A stretch of DNA of 64,000 nt from contig NZ_JAAALB010000006.1 in assembly GCF_009905545.1 (NCBI RefSeq), positions 1 through 64,000 of the forward strand. Reading direction: 5' to 3'. A program made the position numbers and the translations under genes. Each line of letters begins with the position of its first letter. The first letter of the stretch is position 1. The notes under the pieces were generated by a model. That model saw only the letters and a list, made by a program, of their open reading frames with translations, was not told the origin of the DNA and did not search any database. This DNA is from Cellulophaga sp. BC115SP. Lineage in GTDB: Bacteria; Bacteroidota; Bacteroidia; Cytophagales; Spirosomataceae. Of the stretch, positions 46,297-55,373 are shown in pieces.

Positions 46297-46646
46297 TATC
46301 TATCGGCTATTAAAAATGTACACTCGAAAACAAAAATAGAAGGATAAAACATATCCTTCTATTTTTGTTTTCATATTAGTCGTATTAAATCTGGATTTTA
46401 AATCTCTTTTATCAATTTAGTAAGTATTAAGTAATCGTGCAGAATAAGATTTAAGTTATGTGTTTAGGCACTAGGCAACAGGCACAAGGCAAAGAGTTTT
46501 AAAATGTTTTTTAGTAACCACAGCCATGCTTTTTTCCAAAGCCCACCGCCGAAAGCCGATACCTGAAAGCCTAAAGCACAATCTTAAATTTTATTTTGCA
46601 TGATAACTTACAGCTGATATACGATTAACTAATAACTTCTTTCTAC
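46297..46646. other. Intergenic region between the glycosyltransferase and LamG genes
   Basis: These 350 bases contain a near-perfect 20-bp hairpin at 46326-46372 that lies 30 bp upstream of the glycosyltransferase start. The remainder holds AG-rich imperfect repeats (AGGCAC, AAAGCC words around 46460-46580) without a clear element boundary and no gene. Confidence 0.5.
46326..46372. repeat. 20-bp perfect inverted repeat
   Basis: Arms at 46326-46345 and 46353-46372 form a 20-bp stem with a 7-nt loop. One half is AT-rich, so the structure could act as a terminator in either direction. It may end the LamG lipoprotein transcript. Confidence 0.6.
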
Positions 46647-47342
46647 TTAGTTTGAAGAAAGTTGACTTATTTCTTCAATTGACAAGGCTCTTTCAAAAAC
46701 TTTCACTTCATCAATCGTGCCTATAAAGCCCTGTCCAGTATGTCTATTCCCAATATAAAATCTTTGTGTTCCGTAGCCATATCCAGCAGATTTTCCCTCT
46801 ACGGCCAAACTACCAATTTGCTTTCCATCGATATATGCCTTAAAGTTCTGACCATCACGAGTAAAAGCTAAATGCACCCACTTTTTAGCAACCATTGACG
46901 ACAAGGCATTGGGACTTAGAACTAAATTACTACCATCCTCATTATAACTGGTCAGAGCCCCTCCCGATACCCCATAATAATTGTTGGCGACGTTGATAAG
47001 TTGATCTCCTCCCGAAGAGCCGATAGACATTGCTGTCCTAATTGTCCCCTCCGTTGGAATAGATTCAAGCATAGCCCACAAGGATACGGTAAAATCATTT
47101 TTGATAGCAGGCTTTGGAAATTCAATATAGGAGTTTCCATCAAAATAATAGGCGCTATTGATATTGCCATTTTTATCATCCGTTAGCCTCGCACGATAAA
47201 TACTTATTGCACTATTGGTTCCTTTAGAATCATTCGTATTTCCATTAAATGAATAATATGAAATAAAATCTTTGGGAGTTGGGTCAGTTTTTTTACATCC
47301 TAAAAATAATAGCAACAATAAAATATAGTAAATAAATTTCAT
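46647..47342 (-). CDS. LamG/concanavalin-fold lipoprotein
   Basis: The 231-residue protein has a type II signal peptide with lipobox LFLGC. A LamG-like domain follows, with FISYYSFNGNTNDSKGTNS near the start and WVHLAFTRDGQNFKAYIDG mid-domain. Such domains bind glycans or mediate adhesion. It is likely exposed on the outer membrane. It sits between a glycosyltransferase and a methyltransferase on the same strand, and no enzyme motif is visible. Confidence 0.8.
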   Translation of the reverse strand: MKFIYYILLLLLFLGCKKTDPTPKDFISYYSFNGNTNDSKGTNSAISIYRARLTDDKNGNINSAYYFDGNSYIEFPKPAIKNDFTVSLWAMLESIPTEGTIRTAMSIGSSGGDQLINVANNYYGVSGGALTSYNEDGSNLVLSPNALSSMVAKKWVHLAFTRDGQNFKAYIDGKQIGSLAVEGKSAGYGYGTQRFYIGNRHTGQGFIGTIDEVKVFERALSIEEISQLSSN

Positions 47343-47404
47343 GAAAGAGAATACAATTTAATCTCAGAGAAAAGCAAAATTATGAAACCTAAACAATATG
47401 AAGA

Positions 47405-48124
47405 CTATCTTTTCTTCGCCACCAACACATACGTACAAGCATCTTTATCGATGGTATCTTGTGCTGTAATTTTATCAAAAAAGATAATTTGTGGTTGCAT
47501 AATAATCGCTAAAATAGGACGAAGAAACTTGGGAAGTTTGAACAACAATCCATCCTGAAACAATTGTAATCCCATCGCAGCGCGCCCAATGATGCCTTTA
47601 AAATAAACGACTTCAAAGCCTTCATCTTCTACAACTTTGCGCAGACCTGTCGACGTCCAGCGCCAAAAATCTGTTGGATCTGGATGAAACATCCAATAAC
47701 CATGTGTACTCAAAATTAATAGTCCGTCATTTTTCAAAACACGATGTGCTTCCTGTAAATACTGTTTAGGATCCACAACATGCTCAAGCACTTGGGTCGA
47801 AAGTACAACATCAAGCTTCTCGGCATCGAGCTGGATAGCGCCAGTTGGTGCAATATGAATATCAGCAATCGGGTTTAATTCAAGGTCGATACCCAAATAT
47901 TGGGCTACGAAAGGAGCTACGATTGGCTCATAAGGCTTGTTGCCACAGCCATAATCTGCAAGGGTAAGTTTTTGAGGACTTTTTGCCAAAAACAACTGCA
48001 CAACCTCTTCTATTTGTGCACGCAATTTTCGTAAGTAATAATAACGAGCGGCCATTCGCCCAAATAATGAGGGATACAGTCTTTCTATACCAGCTTCTCT
48101 TTCAGTCATCATGATTGGTTTCAA
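47405..48124 (-). CDS. Class I SAM-dependent methyltransferase
   Basis: The 239-residue protein has the SAM motif LADYGCGNKPYEP, the motif VLSTQVLEHV of the UbiE/Methyltransf_11 group, and HRVLKNDGLLILSTHG. FHPDPTDFWRWT is typical of polysaccharide-locus methyltransferases. A start at Met5 or Met6 is equally plausible. It is the first minus-strand gene of the glycan group. The substrate is unknown. Confidence 0.88.
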   Translation of the reverse strand: MKPIMMTEREAGIERLYPSLFGRMAARYYYLRKLRAQIEEVVQLFLAKSPQKLTLADYGCGNKPYEPIVAPFVAQYLGIDLELNPIADIHIAPTGAIQLDAEKLDVVLSTQVLEHVVDPKQYLQEAHRVLKNDGLLILSTHGYWMFHPDPTDFWRWTSTGLRKVVEDEGFEVVYFKGIIGRAAMGLQLFQDGLLFKLPKFLRPILAIIMQPQIIFFDKITAQDTIDKDACTYVLVAKKR

Positions 48125-48289
48125 AACTCATTGGATAGGGTTTTCTTTCAAAATTTACCTTTCTCTCAATAAGTATAAAAATCGCTTTGTCTATGTTGGT
48201 GATTAGATGTTTATCAAAGTCAGAAACGTTGTGCTCCTGCGTTTTGTAACAATTCACAAAGCTACTAAATTTTACTGTTTTAAAAGCAA

Positions 48290-48316
48290 AAAGCTCCCAG
48301 CAGAACTGAGAGCTTT
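48290..48316 (-). terminator. Terminator of the TPR-protein gene
   Basis: An 11-bp stem with one G:U pair (48290-48300 with 48306-48316) is followed on the minus strand by TTTTTGCTTTT. It lies about 40 bp past the stop codon. Confidence 0.8.
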
Positions 48317-48356
48317 GACATTTGCACAAATGATATTTAAAACTGAGTTAATTCTT

Positions 48357-49466
48357 TTACTTCAAAAATGCCTTTGCCTCGGCTGTAGTTGACTTATACT
48401 CTGCTATTTTCAAACACTTTTTTACATACTCTTTAGCTTTGTCTTGATTTCCTTTTCGACGTTCTATTTTAGCCAAACTCAAATAGGCTAGCGCATGATA
48501 ATCTTTCGTAAATCGCTCATCATAAGGCATTTTAACTCCTTTCAATAAATATGCTTCTGCTTGGTCGTCTTTATGCTGTCTTTCTAATTGAATTCCTTTA
48601 AAAATTGAGGCTGCACATTGGAACATAATTCCTTTTTGTTTTTGAAGCTTAGCTACATAATCATCGGCCTCCTCAAACTTGTTTAGAGCTGTCAAGATTT
48701 CAGCTCTTTGCATTTGATACAATAAGTTATCTGGGAATTTTTCTATCAACATCGAATTATAATGCAATGCTTTGGCTGGCGTGCCTTCGTATTTCATATA
48801 TACATAACCCGCGTAAAAAGTCGCTTCATTTTTCACAAAAATAGTTTTGCGTGTCGCCAAGTCTAATTGCTGAAGTCCTAACTTTTTATTTCCATCTGCA
48901 AAAAAGAACATGAAAGGCTTAATCAAAGCATGAGTTTCAGGATATTCAACACGATAGTAGTTGTAGATCCCCGAAGAGAACAAAAACTCAGGTTGTTTCT
49001 CAGTCCATTCTAAACCTTTTTTCAAATAACTATAGGCTTTTTTGGCAACCCCAACAGCCTTCATAAATTCCTGATTATCGGCATCATAAGCCGCTATATA
49101 ACCTAAGGTTGCTAATTCAAAAAAGTTGGCTTCTATATCATCTTCATCCTTGTCGAGCATTGCTTCTGCCAAAGTACGACTCTGAATCAGGTAGTTTAAA
49201 TACACTTTTTGCTGAGCAGGATAATCTTTCAATGGAAAATATTGAAGTTCGGTTTGCAGCGCCATTAAGGTATAAGAAACAGGATGATTAGGATAACGGG
49301 CTCTAATTTTCTGGAAGATTTCTGTTGATTCTTTAAAATCATAAGAATACATTTTTTCTAAACCTGCCTGAATTTGGTGACGAACATTAGTATCGTTTAA
49401 AATTTGAGCTTTTGAGATGTTGAAAGAGATGCTTAAGAGTAAAAGCAATGTGATAAATTTCTTCAT
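48357..49466 (-). CDS. Secreted TPR-like protein of unknown function
   Basis: The 369-residue protein has a signal peptide (ITLLLLLSISFNISKAQ). The rest is largely helical with TPR-like repeats (for example SYTLMALQTELQY, LAYLSLAKIERRKGNQDKAKEYV). It may be a periplasmic scaffold. No catalytic motif is visible. It is divergent from the M16 peptidase gene and ends at its own terminator. Confidence 0.75.
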   Translation of the reverse strand: MKKFITLLLLLSISFNISKAQILNDTNVRHQIQAGLEKMYSYDFKESTEIFQKIRARYPNHPVSYTLMALQTELQYFPLKDYPAQQKVYLNYLIQSRTLAEAMLDKDEDDIEANFFELATLGYIAAYDADNQEFMKAVGVAKKAYSYLKKGLEWTEKQPEFLFSSGIYNYYRVEYPETHALIKPFMFFFADGNKKLGLQQLDLATRKTIFVKNEATFYAGYVYMKYEGTPAKALHYNSMLIEKFPDNLLYQMQRAEILTALNKFEEADDYVAKLQKQKGIMFQCAASIFKGIQLERQHKDDQAEAYLLKGVKMPYDERFTKDYHALAYLSLAKIERRKGNQDKAKEYVKKCLKIAEYKSTTAEAKAFLK

Positions 49467-49570
49467 AAGTTTTTGGTTGCGTATTGATGCAAGTAATCAA
49501 TCTATACTACAATGATAAGGTTAGCAATATATGTGGTAAAGTCTTTTAATACAAATCAAACCGATTTATG

Positions 49571-49578
49571 TACATTTG
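49571..49578 (+). promoter_or_regulatory. Candidate -7 element upstream of the M16 peptidase gene
   Basis: TACATTTG matches the Bacteroidota -7 consensus TAnnTTTG. The -33 position has only a T-run (TTTT near 49543), so this is a moderate candidate. It would give a 5' leader of about 130 nt. Confidence 0.35.
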
Positions 49579-49715
49579 CGTTTACTATTCAATTAAGCCA
49601 CGGCAATTTGCTTTGAGTCTTAAAAGATTGTTTTGTCTTTATTTTCGACCAGACCCTTGTTCGTCAAACCACAGAGAGAACCACAAGACTTGGGTTATAC
49701 TCATACTCGGCATAT

Positions 49716-50954
49716 ATGATAAGCTACTCACATTTTATACTGAACAACGGACTTAAAGTTTACGTTCACGAAGATCATTCTACTCCCATTGCAGCAGTAA
49801 ATATTTTGTATAATGTTGGCTCGCGCGATGAAGACGAAAGCAAAACGGGCTTTGCTCACTTGTTTGAACACTTAATGTTTGGTGGCTCCAAAAACATTGC
49901 GAGTTATGATACCCCACTACAACGTGTGGGTGGCGAAAATAACGCTTTTACTTCGCCAGATATTACTAATTATTATATCACGCTTCCATCGGTGAACCTT
50001 GAAACGGCTTTTTGGCTCGAATCAGACCGTATGCTTTCGCTTTCGTTTGATCCAAAAGTGTTGGAAGTGCAACAAAAAGTAGTAATTGAAGAGTTCAAAC
50101 AACGTTATTTGAATCAGCCTTATGGTGATGTTTGGCTCAAGCTTCGCCCTTTGGCATACACTACTCACCCGTACCGTTGGGCTACGATTGGAAAAGAAAT
50201 TTCGCATATCGAAAACGCAACGATGGACGATGTACGGGAGTTTTTCTACAAACATTATTTGCCCAATAATGCCGTAATGGTAGTGGCAGGAAATGTGACC
50301 TTGGAACAAGTAAAACAATTAGCAAAAAAATGGTTTGAGCCTATTCCAGCAGGTAATGTAACACTAAGAAACTTGCCTCAGGAACCACGTCAAATGGCAG
50401 CTCGTTTTTTAGAAACAAATGCTAAAGTACCTCTAGATGCTGTTTATAAAGTATTCCATACTCCAGCGAGATATGCGGATAATTTTAATGCAATAGATTT
50501 GGCAAGTGATATTTTGGGACGTAGTAAATCATCAAGATTATACAATAAACTGGTGAAAGAAAACCCACTTTTCAACTCTGTGAATGCCTACGTTACGGCA
50601 TCGCTCGACCCTGGGCTACTTGTTATTCAAGGTAATCTTAATAACGGTGTAAGCATCGAAGAAGGTGATGCGGCTATTCAAGAAGTGTTGAACGAATTTT
50701 TATCTCAGCCAATTGATGAAGAAGAATTGACGAAGGTAAAAAATCAGGCTGAGTCAACGTTGGTTTTCTCAGAAGTAGAACTTCTGAACCGTGCTATGAA
50801 TCTAGCTGTGGCAGCCAATGCTGGCGATCCTGAGTCGGTCAATCAAGAAACAGAAAAAATTCAGGCTGTTAACGCGGAACAGTTATCGACATCAATCAAA
50901 GATGTTTTAAGACCCGAAAACTGTTCAACCTTATACTATCGCTCAGAAGCATAA
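49716..50954 (+). CDS. M16 family zinc metallopeptidase
   Basis: The 412-residue protein is a single half-length M16 unit. The inverted zinc motif HLFEH places His48, Glu51 and His52 at the site, with the third ligand Glu125/126 in VVIEEF about 73 residues later, as expected. The C-terminal M16_C half follows. Family members include mitochondrial processing-peptidase homologues. The N-terminus lacks a signal peptide, so the location is probably cytoplasmic or unclear. Short M16 genes often pair with a second, inactive subunit, but none is adjacent. Confidence 0.93.
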   Translation: MISYSHFILNNGLKVYVHEDHSTPIAAVNILYNVGSRDEDESKTGFAHLFEHLMFGGSKNIASYDTPLQRVGGENNAFTSPDITNYYITLPSVNLETAFWLESDRMLSLSFDPKVLEVQQKVVIEEFKQRYLNQPYGDVWLKLRPLAYTTHPYRWATIGKEISHIENATMDDVREFFYKHYLPNNAVMVVAGNVTLEQVKQLAKKWFEPIPAGNVTLRNLPQEPRQMAARFLETNAKVPLDAVYKVFHTPARYADNFNAIDLASDILGRSKSSRLYNKLVKENPLFNSVNAYVTASLDPGLLVIQGNLNNGVSIEEGDAAIQEVLNEFLSQPIDEEELTKVKNQAESTLVFSEVELLNRAMNLAVAANAGDPESVNQETEKIQAVNAEQLSTSIKDVLRPENCSTLYYRSEA

Positions 50955-51028
50955 ATATTACATTTAGGTAATGAGAGCTAAACGCTAATGGGTAAAGCTC
51001 TCGTTGCTTTTTTCTTAAATATTAAAAC

Positions 51029-51505
51029 ATGAAAATCAGAGTAGGACAAGGATATGATGTTCACCGCCTTGAAGAAGGTCGTGATTTTTGGTTGGGAGGT
51101 ATCAAAGTTCCTCACACACACGGAGCAGTCGGACACTCAGATGCAGACATTGCCTGTCATGTAATTTGTGATGCCCTGCTAGGTGCTGCCAATATGCGTA
51201 ATATCGGATACCATTTTTCGGATAAAGACCCACAATGGAAAGGTGTTGATTCTAAAATCTTATTGGCACGAGTGATGGAAATGATTCGTGAGGCAGGTTG
51301 GGAAGTCAACAATATTGATGTGACAATTATTTTACAAGTACCAAAGTTAAACCCTCATATTCCAGAAATGAAACGAGTGTTAGCTGAGGTAATGAAGATT
51401 GACGAGGAAGACCTTTCTATCAAAGCTACCACTTCTGAACATATTGGCTTTGTGGGGCGTGGCGAAGGAATTGCAGCGCAATGTGTGGCGTTAATTAAGA
51501 AGTAG
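51029..51505 (+). CDS. ispF: 2-C-methyl-D-erythritol 2,4-cyclodiphosphate synthase
   Basis: The 158-residue enzyme converts the CDP-methylerythritol phosphate intermediate to the cyclic diphosphate in the MEP isoprenoid pathway. Zinc ligands are Asp10 and His12 in GYDVHRL and His44 in IACHVICDA. HSDADI and the C-terminal TTSEHIGFVGRGEGIAAQ are family signatures. Length is normal. It lies 74 bp after the M16 gene on the same strand. Confidence 0.97.
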   Translation: MKIRVGQGYDVHRLEEGRDFWLGGIKVPHTHGAVGHSDADIACHVICDALLGAANMRNIGYHFSDKDPQWKGVDSKILLARVMEMIREAGWEVNNIDVTIILQVPKLNPHIPEMKRVLAEVMKIDEEDLSIKATTSEHIGFVGRGEGIAAQCVALIKK

Positions 51506-51532
51506 TTGTGAATTAGGAGTGTATGCAGTATC

Positions 51533-51648
51533 TATTTCGGATATCGGATGCTGGATTTCGGAAGTGTAAGCTTCTATGTTTTAAAAAAACGAAGGTCTTT
51601 TTCTTTATTTCCGAAATCAGAAATCTGAAATCCCAAATCTCTGAATCC
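51533..51648. repeat. Interspersed palindromic element (copy A) before dapF
   Basis: The left arm TATTTCGGATATCGGATG (from 51533) and the right arm (51607-51648, containing TTTCCGAAATCAGAAATC) form an imperfect hairpin of about 30 bp. The same arms, in the opposite orientation, are found in the two elements flanking spoT. Copy A lacks the outer GTACGAA terminal repeats, so it is a partial or simpler member. Confidence 0.6.
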
Positions 51649-51687
51649 TTATCTCTTAAAATATTGTTAACTAAAAAACTGTTTCTC

Positions 51688-52455
51688 ATGAAATTCTATA
51701 AATATCAAGGCGCTGGAAATGACTTTGTCGTGATTGATGACCGCGATAAAAGCTTTCCTGTTTCTCAAGAATTAGTTGCTCAAATGTGTCATCGTCGTTT
51801 TGGTATCGGTGCCGACGGATTGATGCTTTTGCAAAGTGACGAGCAATATGACTTCCGAATGGTCTATTTCAACTCTGATGGTACCGAAGGCTCAATGTGT
51901 GGCAATGGTGGTCGTTGCTTGGTGCGTTTTGCACATGATTTGGGCGTTATTGGCGACCAAACTACGTTTATTGCCATCGATGGAGAACATGAGGCTTCGG
52001 TAAACCCTGCTACCATTTCATTGAAAATGATTGATGTAAAAGGTGTTGAAAAAACTGAAAAATACGACTTTATGAACACAGGTTCTCCACACTATGTCGA
52101 ATATGTGGAAAACCTTGCGGAATATGATGTTTATTCATACGGAAAAGGTATTCGTTACGGCGAACCTTTTGTGAGTAAAGGCGGAACCAATGTAAACTTT
52201 GTAGAAGTTACAGGTCCTAATGCACTTTCGGTACGCACTTATGAGCGTGGTGTTGAAGACGAGACGTATGCCTGCGGAACAGGCGTTACAGCTTGTGCTT
52301 TATCGGCAAATCTTCGTTTAGGATTTGCAAATGCCATCGACGTAAAAGTATTGGGTGGTGATTTGAGAATTGAATTTACCAAAACTGGTGAAGATAGCTT
52401 CGAGAATGTTTACCTAATCGGTCCAGCAGTAAAAGTATTTGAAGGAGAATATTAG
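51688..52455 (+). CDS. dapF: Diaminopimelate epimerase
   Basis: The enzyme interconverts LL- and meso-diaminopimelate for lysine and peptidoglycan synthesis. The start MKFYKYQGAGNDF is the conserved family N-terminus, so I chose it over a Met 55 codons upstream; that extension is translated from a palindromic repeat. Catalytic cysteines are Cys71 in CGNGGRC and Cys196 in ACGTGVTAC. The length, about 255 residues, is normal. It lies downstream of ispF on the same strand, separated by repeat copy A. Confidence 0.96.
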   Translation: MKFYKYQGAGNDFVVIDDRDKSFPVSQELVAQMCHRRFGIGADGLMLLQSDEQYDFRMVYFNSDGTEGSMCGNGGRCLVRFAHDLGVIGDQTTFIAIDGEHEASVNPATISLKMIDVKGVEKTEKYDFMNTGSPHYVEYVENLAEYDVYSYGKGIRYGEPFVSKGGTNVNFVEVTGPNALSVRTYERGVEDETYACGTGVTACALSANLRLGFANAIDVKVLGGDLRIEFTKTGEDSFENVYLIGPAVKVFEGEY

Positions 52456-52538
52456 GAAGTATGAGTGATGAGTCTTCCCAAGTTTTAAGGTTGAGTTTAT
52501 TCTCCTCATTTTCATCAATATGAGTAATCCCGCATTTA

Positions 52539-52552
52539 GTGATTTAGCGAGT
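52539..52552 (+). repeat. Interspersed GTGATTTAGCGAGT motif (second copy)
   Basis: It is identical to 44122-44135 and continues as GAGTGATTATG. It lies in the dapF 3' flank. Confidence 0.55.
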
Positions 52553-52576
52553 GAGTGATTATGTAAAAAGCAGTAG

Positions 52577-52722
52577 AGACGCAATGATTGCGTCTTAAGC
52601 CAAGTCATATCTAGTCTAGTAGCATCAAAAAAGCGGTCGAAAACTACTTTTCGACCGCTTTTTTGATAAAAATCCCAATACTAAAAATTCGGGATGACTC
52701 ATGTTTGATGCTACTATGCTAG
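52577..52722. repeat. Nested inverted repeats between dapF and the GNAT gene
   Basis: A 19-bp perfect palindrome (52577-52595, AGACGCAAT/ATTGCGTCT) is followed by an inverted pair at 52611-52629 and 52704-52722 (17 of 19 matching, TAGTAGCATCAAA core). Inside that pair lies the 20-bp hairpin at 52624-52667. The layout suggests a small palindromic element rather than a plain terminator. Confidence 0.55.
52624..52667. terminator. Bidirectional terminator-like hairpin
   Basis: A perfect 20-bp stem (52624-52643 with 52648-52667) with A-run and T-run ends lies between the convergent dapF and GNAT genes. It resembles the hairpin at 62291-62335. Confidence 0.8.
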
Positions 52723-52771
52723 AATACAAAATTTAATATAATCACTCAGTCGCTTCAATCTTTAAATTCAT

Positions 52772-53287
52772 TTATACCCCTCTCAAAACAACATACAAAT
52801 ATCCATCATAACATCGTCCTTCTTTGATGATTGATTTTGGCTGAATGGATTCCAGCTGGTACCCTCCTCTTTCTAGCACTTTTTGCGATGCTTTGTTAGT
52901 ATCAAATACACCTGCAAAAATTCGTTGAATCTGTGGAAAATGCTCGAATGTATAAGTCGTCATTTGCTTAAGAGCCTCAGACATAATACCTTTTCCCCAA
53001 TATTCTTCACCAAGCCAATACCCTATTTCGGCTTGACACTCATAAATATCCTGCCCCAAAATTATACCGATACATCCCACTACAGCATCATCGACGCATA
53101 TAGCCAACGACGTGTAGGGTGGTTTTTGACCTTTGTTAAAATCAATCCACCAAACAGCATCATCATGCGTATAAGGGCTGGGAAAGATATTTCTCAAATA
53201 CTTGGCAACATTAGGATTATTGGCGTGTTTGACCAGAGCGTTTTCATCTCCTTCTCGAAATGCTCTGAGTGTAAATATTGTGGACAT
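52772..53287 (-). CDS. GNAT family N-acetyltransferase
   Basis: The 171-residue protein has the RimJ/RimL-type GNAT layout, with FTLRAFREGDENALVKHANN at the start, an acetyl-CoA-binding segment around YWGKGIMSEALKQM, and FDTNKASQKVLERGGY near the end. It would acetylate a protein N-terminus or small molecule. The substrate is unknown. It is divergent from the TPR membrane protein gene, 190 bp away. Confidence 0.93.
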   Translation of the reverse strand: MSTIFTLRAFREGDENALVKHANNPNVAKYLRNIFPSPYTHDDAVWWIDFNKGQKPPYTSLAICVDDAVVGCIGIILGQDIYECQAEIGYWLGEEYWGKGIMSEALKQMTTYTFEHFPQIQRIFAGVFDTNKASQKVLERGGYQLESIQPKSIIKEGRCYDGYLYVVLRGV

Positions 53288-53477
53288 ACGACGTTTTCTG
53301 GTTTCTTTATTTCTTTAGCAACTCTCTGCCTTTCGGCACTATTCTCCTTTTACTAACAAATATTTCATTAACTTTTTGAAAATACGTATATTCAGGATTA
53401 GTATTTGCTAGACTTTCATCAATAGCTTGTGATAAAATGCTTTAAAGTAGTTTGCCAAACTCATTTCCCTTTATACC

Positions 53478-55373
53478 ATGTCAAAAAATCGTAAACCTGC
53501 CAAAACCATTACTCAACCCAAACCTTCTGACGCAAAACCCGAGACAAATCTCGCTACTAATACCTCCACGTCTTGGCAATTTTATTTAGGAATTGTTCTG
53601 CTGTTGGTCATAGTACTTATTGCTTTTGTGGGTGGATTCAATCATCAATTTGTAGACTGGGATGACCATGTATATATCGAAAATAATTATTTGGTAACGC
53701 AACCTTCAGGGCATTGGTTAGAAGCTTGGAAGAGTCATGTGGCACTCAACTATCACCCACTAACAATTTGGTCTTTGATGCTCAATGCCAGTATTTGGGG
53801 AAGTACTTCAGCCAAATCATTTATCGTAACAAACTATTTACTTCATAGCATCAATGTATTGTTGGTAGGATATCTAGCCTTTTTACTCAGTAATAAAAAT
53901 AAAATAGTTGCCTTGTGGGTAGCCCTCATCTACGGAATTCACCCAATGCGTGTTGAGTCTGTAACATGGGTATCTGAGCGCAAAGATGTCCTTTATGGGC
54001 TATTCTTTTGGGCTGCTTGTATTGTATACGTACAGTATTTACAGAAAAACAAAAACGCCAAATTAGTTTGGACATGGGTACTATTTGTTCTATCCTGTCT
54101 CTCAAAAGCACAAGCGGTGGTATTGCCTGTGGTTTTACTACTGTTGGATTATTGGTACGACAGAAAGTTGGAGCCTAAAGTATTGATAGAAAAAATACCA
54201 TTCTTTATGGTATCGTTGTTATTTGGACTAATCGCTACAAATATTCAAGCAGGAGGTGATTTTCATGGGATGATACATGCTATCGGCGAACAAAAAACTG
54301 CCTTAGATTTGAAAGTATTTACCTTTAGCGAACGCCTCCAGTTTGCAGGATACGGCTTTATGATGTATTGCTATCACCTACTTTTACCATTACAACTCTC
54401 TCCTTTTTATCCTTATGAAAGCACTGGATCACACGCTCAACTTTATACTGTAGGGCTGGTTTTCACAATTGTTCTACTGATATTTGCAGGGGTATTTTAT
54501 AAAAAAAGTAAAACTTTCTTCTTTGGAATAGCCTTTTTTACCATAACAGTAGCACTCGTTTTGCAATTTATCTCAGTGGGCGCTGCTATTATGGCTGACC
54601 GTTATACCTATATCCCATATTTTGGTTTGTTGTTGGGCATTGCACTCGGCTTGGTATACATCCAACAAAAATCACCACAACTTGGACAAATTGTCTGGAC
54701 AGTAGCCTTTTTATTTGGTGGTTTTTGTTTCGTCCAGACTAAAGCACAAGTGGCTATTTGGGAAAACACAGGTACATTATTTAGCACCATTATACAGCGT
54801 TACCCTGATGATTATCGTGCTTATTATACCCTAGGGAAATATCAAGGTGAAAAAGAAGGAAAACTAGAGGAGTCTATTGCCAATAATCTCAAAGCAATTG
54901 AGCTAGGTTATAAAGGTGATACTGGTCCTTGGGAAAACTTGGGAACAGCCTACGGAATCAAAGGTGATACGCCAAAAGCGTTACAATATTTTGATGAAGC
55001 CATCAAAAGAGGCACCAAATCAGGCGAGACTTATATGAACCGAGGAATTGCCTATTTTACTCTTCAGCAGGCACAAAAAGCTATTCCCGATTTTGAAAAA
55101 TCCTTGACCATGCCTAATAGAAAAAAAGCTCAAGCGCTATCCATGTTGGGGGCATCCTATATTTCAACAGGCAACCCTAAGAAAGCACTGGAAGTATTAA
55201 ACGAACTCATCAAATCGGAAACTCAAGTAGATTATTCGGCCTACCTCAATCGAGGTGTTGCTCATCAGCAACTAGGATATAATACTGAAGCCGAAGCTGA
55301 TTATCGCGTTGTTTTAGCACAACAACCCAACAACTCTGTAGCCTTGCAAAACCTTAAAATAATGGGCAAATAA
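53478..55373 (+). CDS. Polytopic membrane protein with C-terminal TPRs (GT-C-like, TMTC-type)
   Basis: The 631-residue protein has about 10-12 membrane helices in residues 30-430. Early on it carries FVDWDDHVYIENNYLV, the acidic loop seen in GT-C and TMTC-type O-mannosyltransferases, and IHPMRVESVTWVSERKDVLYG, a second conserved segment of that group. A C-terminal TPR array follows (about 440-625, LENLGTAYGIKGDTPKALQY type). It likely glycosylates exported proteins or glycans at the inner membrane. The donor and acceptor are inference. It ends at a strong terminator. Confidence 0.78.
   Translation: MSKNRKPAKTITQPKPSDAKPETNLATNTSTSWQFYLGIVLLLVIVLIAFVGGFNHQFVDWDDHVYIENNYLVTQPSGHWLEAWKSHVALNYHPLTIWSLMLNASIWGSTSAKSFIVTNYLLHSINVLLVGYLAFLLSNKNKIVALWVALIYGIHPMRVESVTWVSERKDVLYGLFFWAACIVYVQYLQKNKNAKLVWTWVLFVLSCLSKAQAVVLPVVLLLLDYWYDRKLEPKVLIEKIPFFMVSLLFGLIATNIQAGGDFHGMIHAIGEQKTALDLKVFTFSERLQFAGYGFMMYCYHLLLPLQLSPFYPYESTGSHAQLYTVGLVFTIVLLIFAGVFYKKSKTFFFGIAFFTITVALVLQFISVGAAIMADRYTYIPYFGLLLGIALGLVYIQQKSPQLGQIVWTVAFLFGGFCFVQTKAQVAIWENTGTLFSTIIQRYPDDYRAYYTLGKYQGEKEGKLEESIANNLKAIELGYKGDTGPWENLGTAYGIKGDTPKALQYFDEAIKRGTKSGETYMNRGIAYFTLQQAQKAIPDFEKSLTMPNRKKAQALSMLGASYISTGNPKKALEVLNELIKSETQVDYSAYLNRGVAHQQLGYNTEAEADYRVVLAQQPNNSVALQNLKIMGK

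Noticed and set aside
48102-48329. 75-codon minus-strand frame before the methyltransferase
   Set aside because: It overlaps the terminator of the TPR gene and has no identifiable domain.
51523-51687. 55-codon N-terminal extension of dapF
   Set aside because: It is translated from the palindromic repeat, and the family N-terminus begins at 51688.
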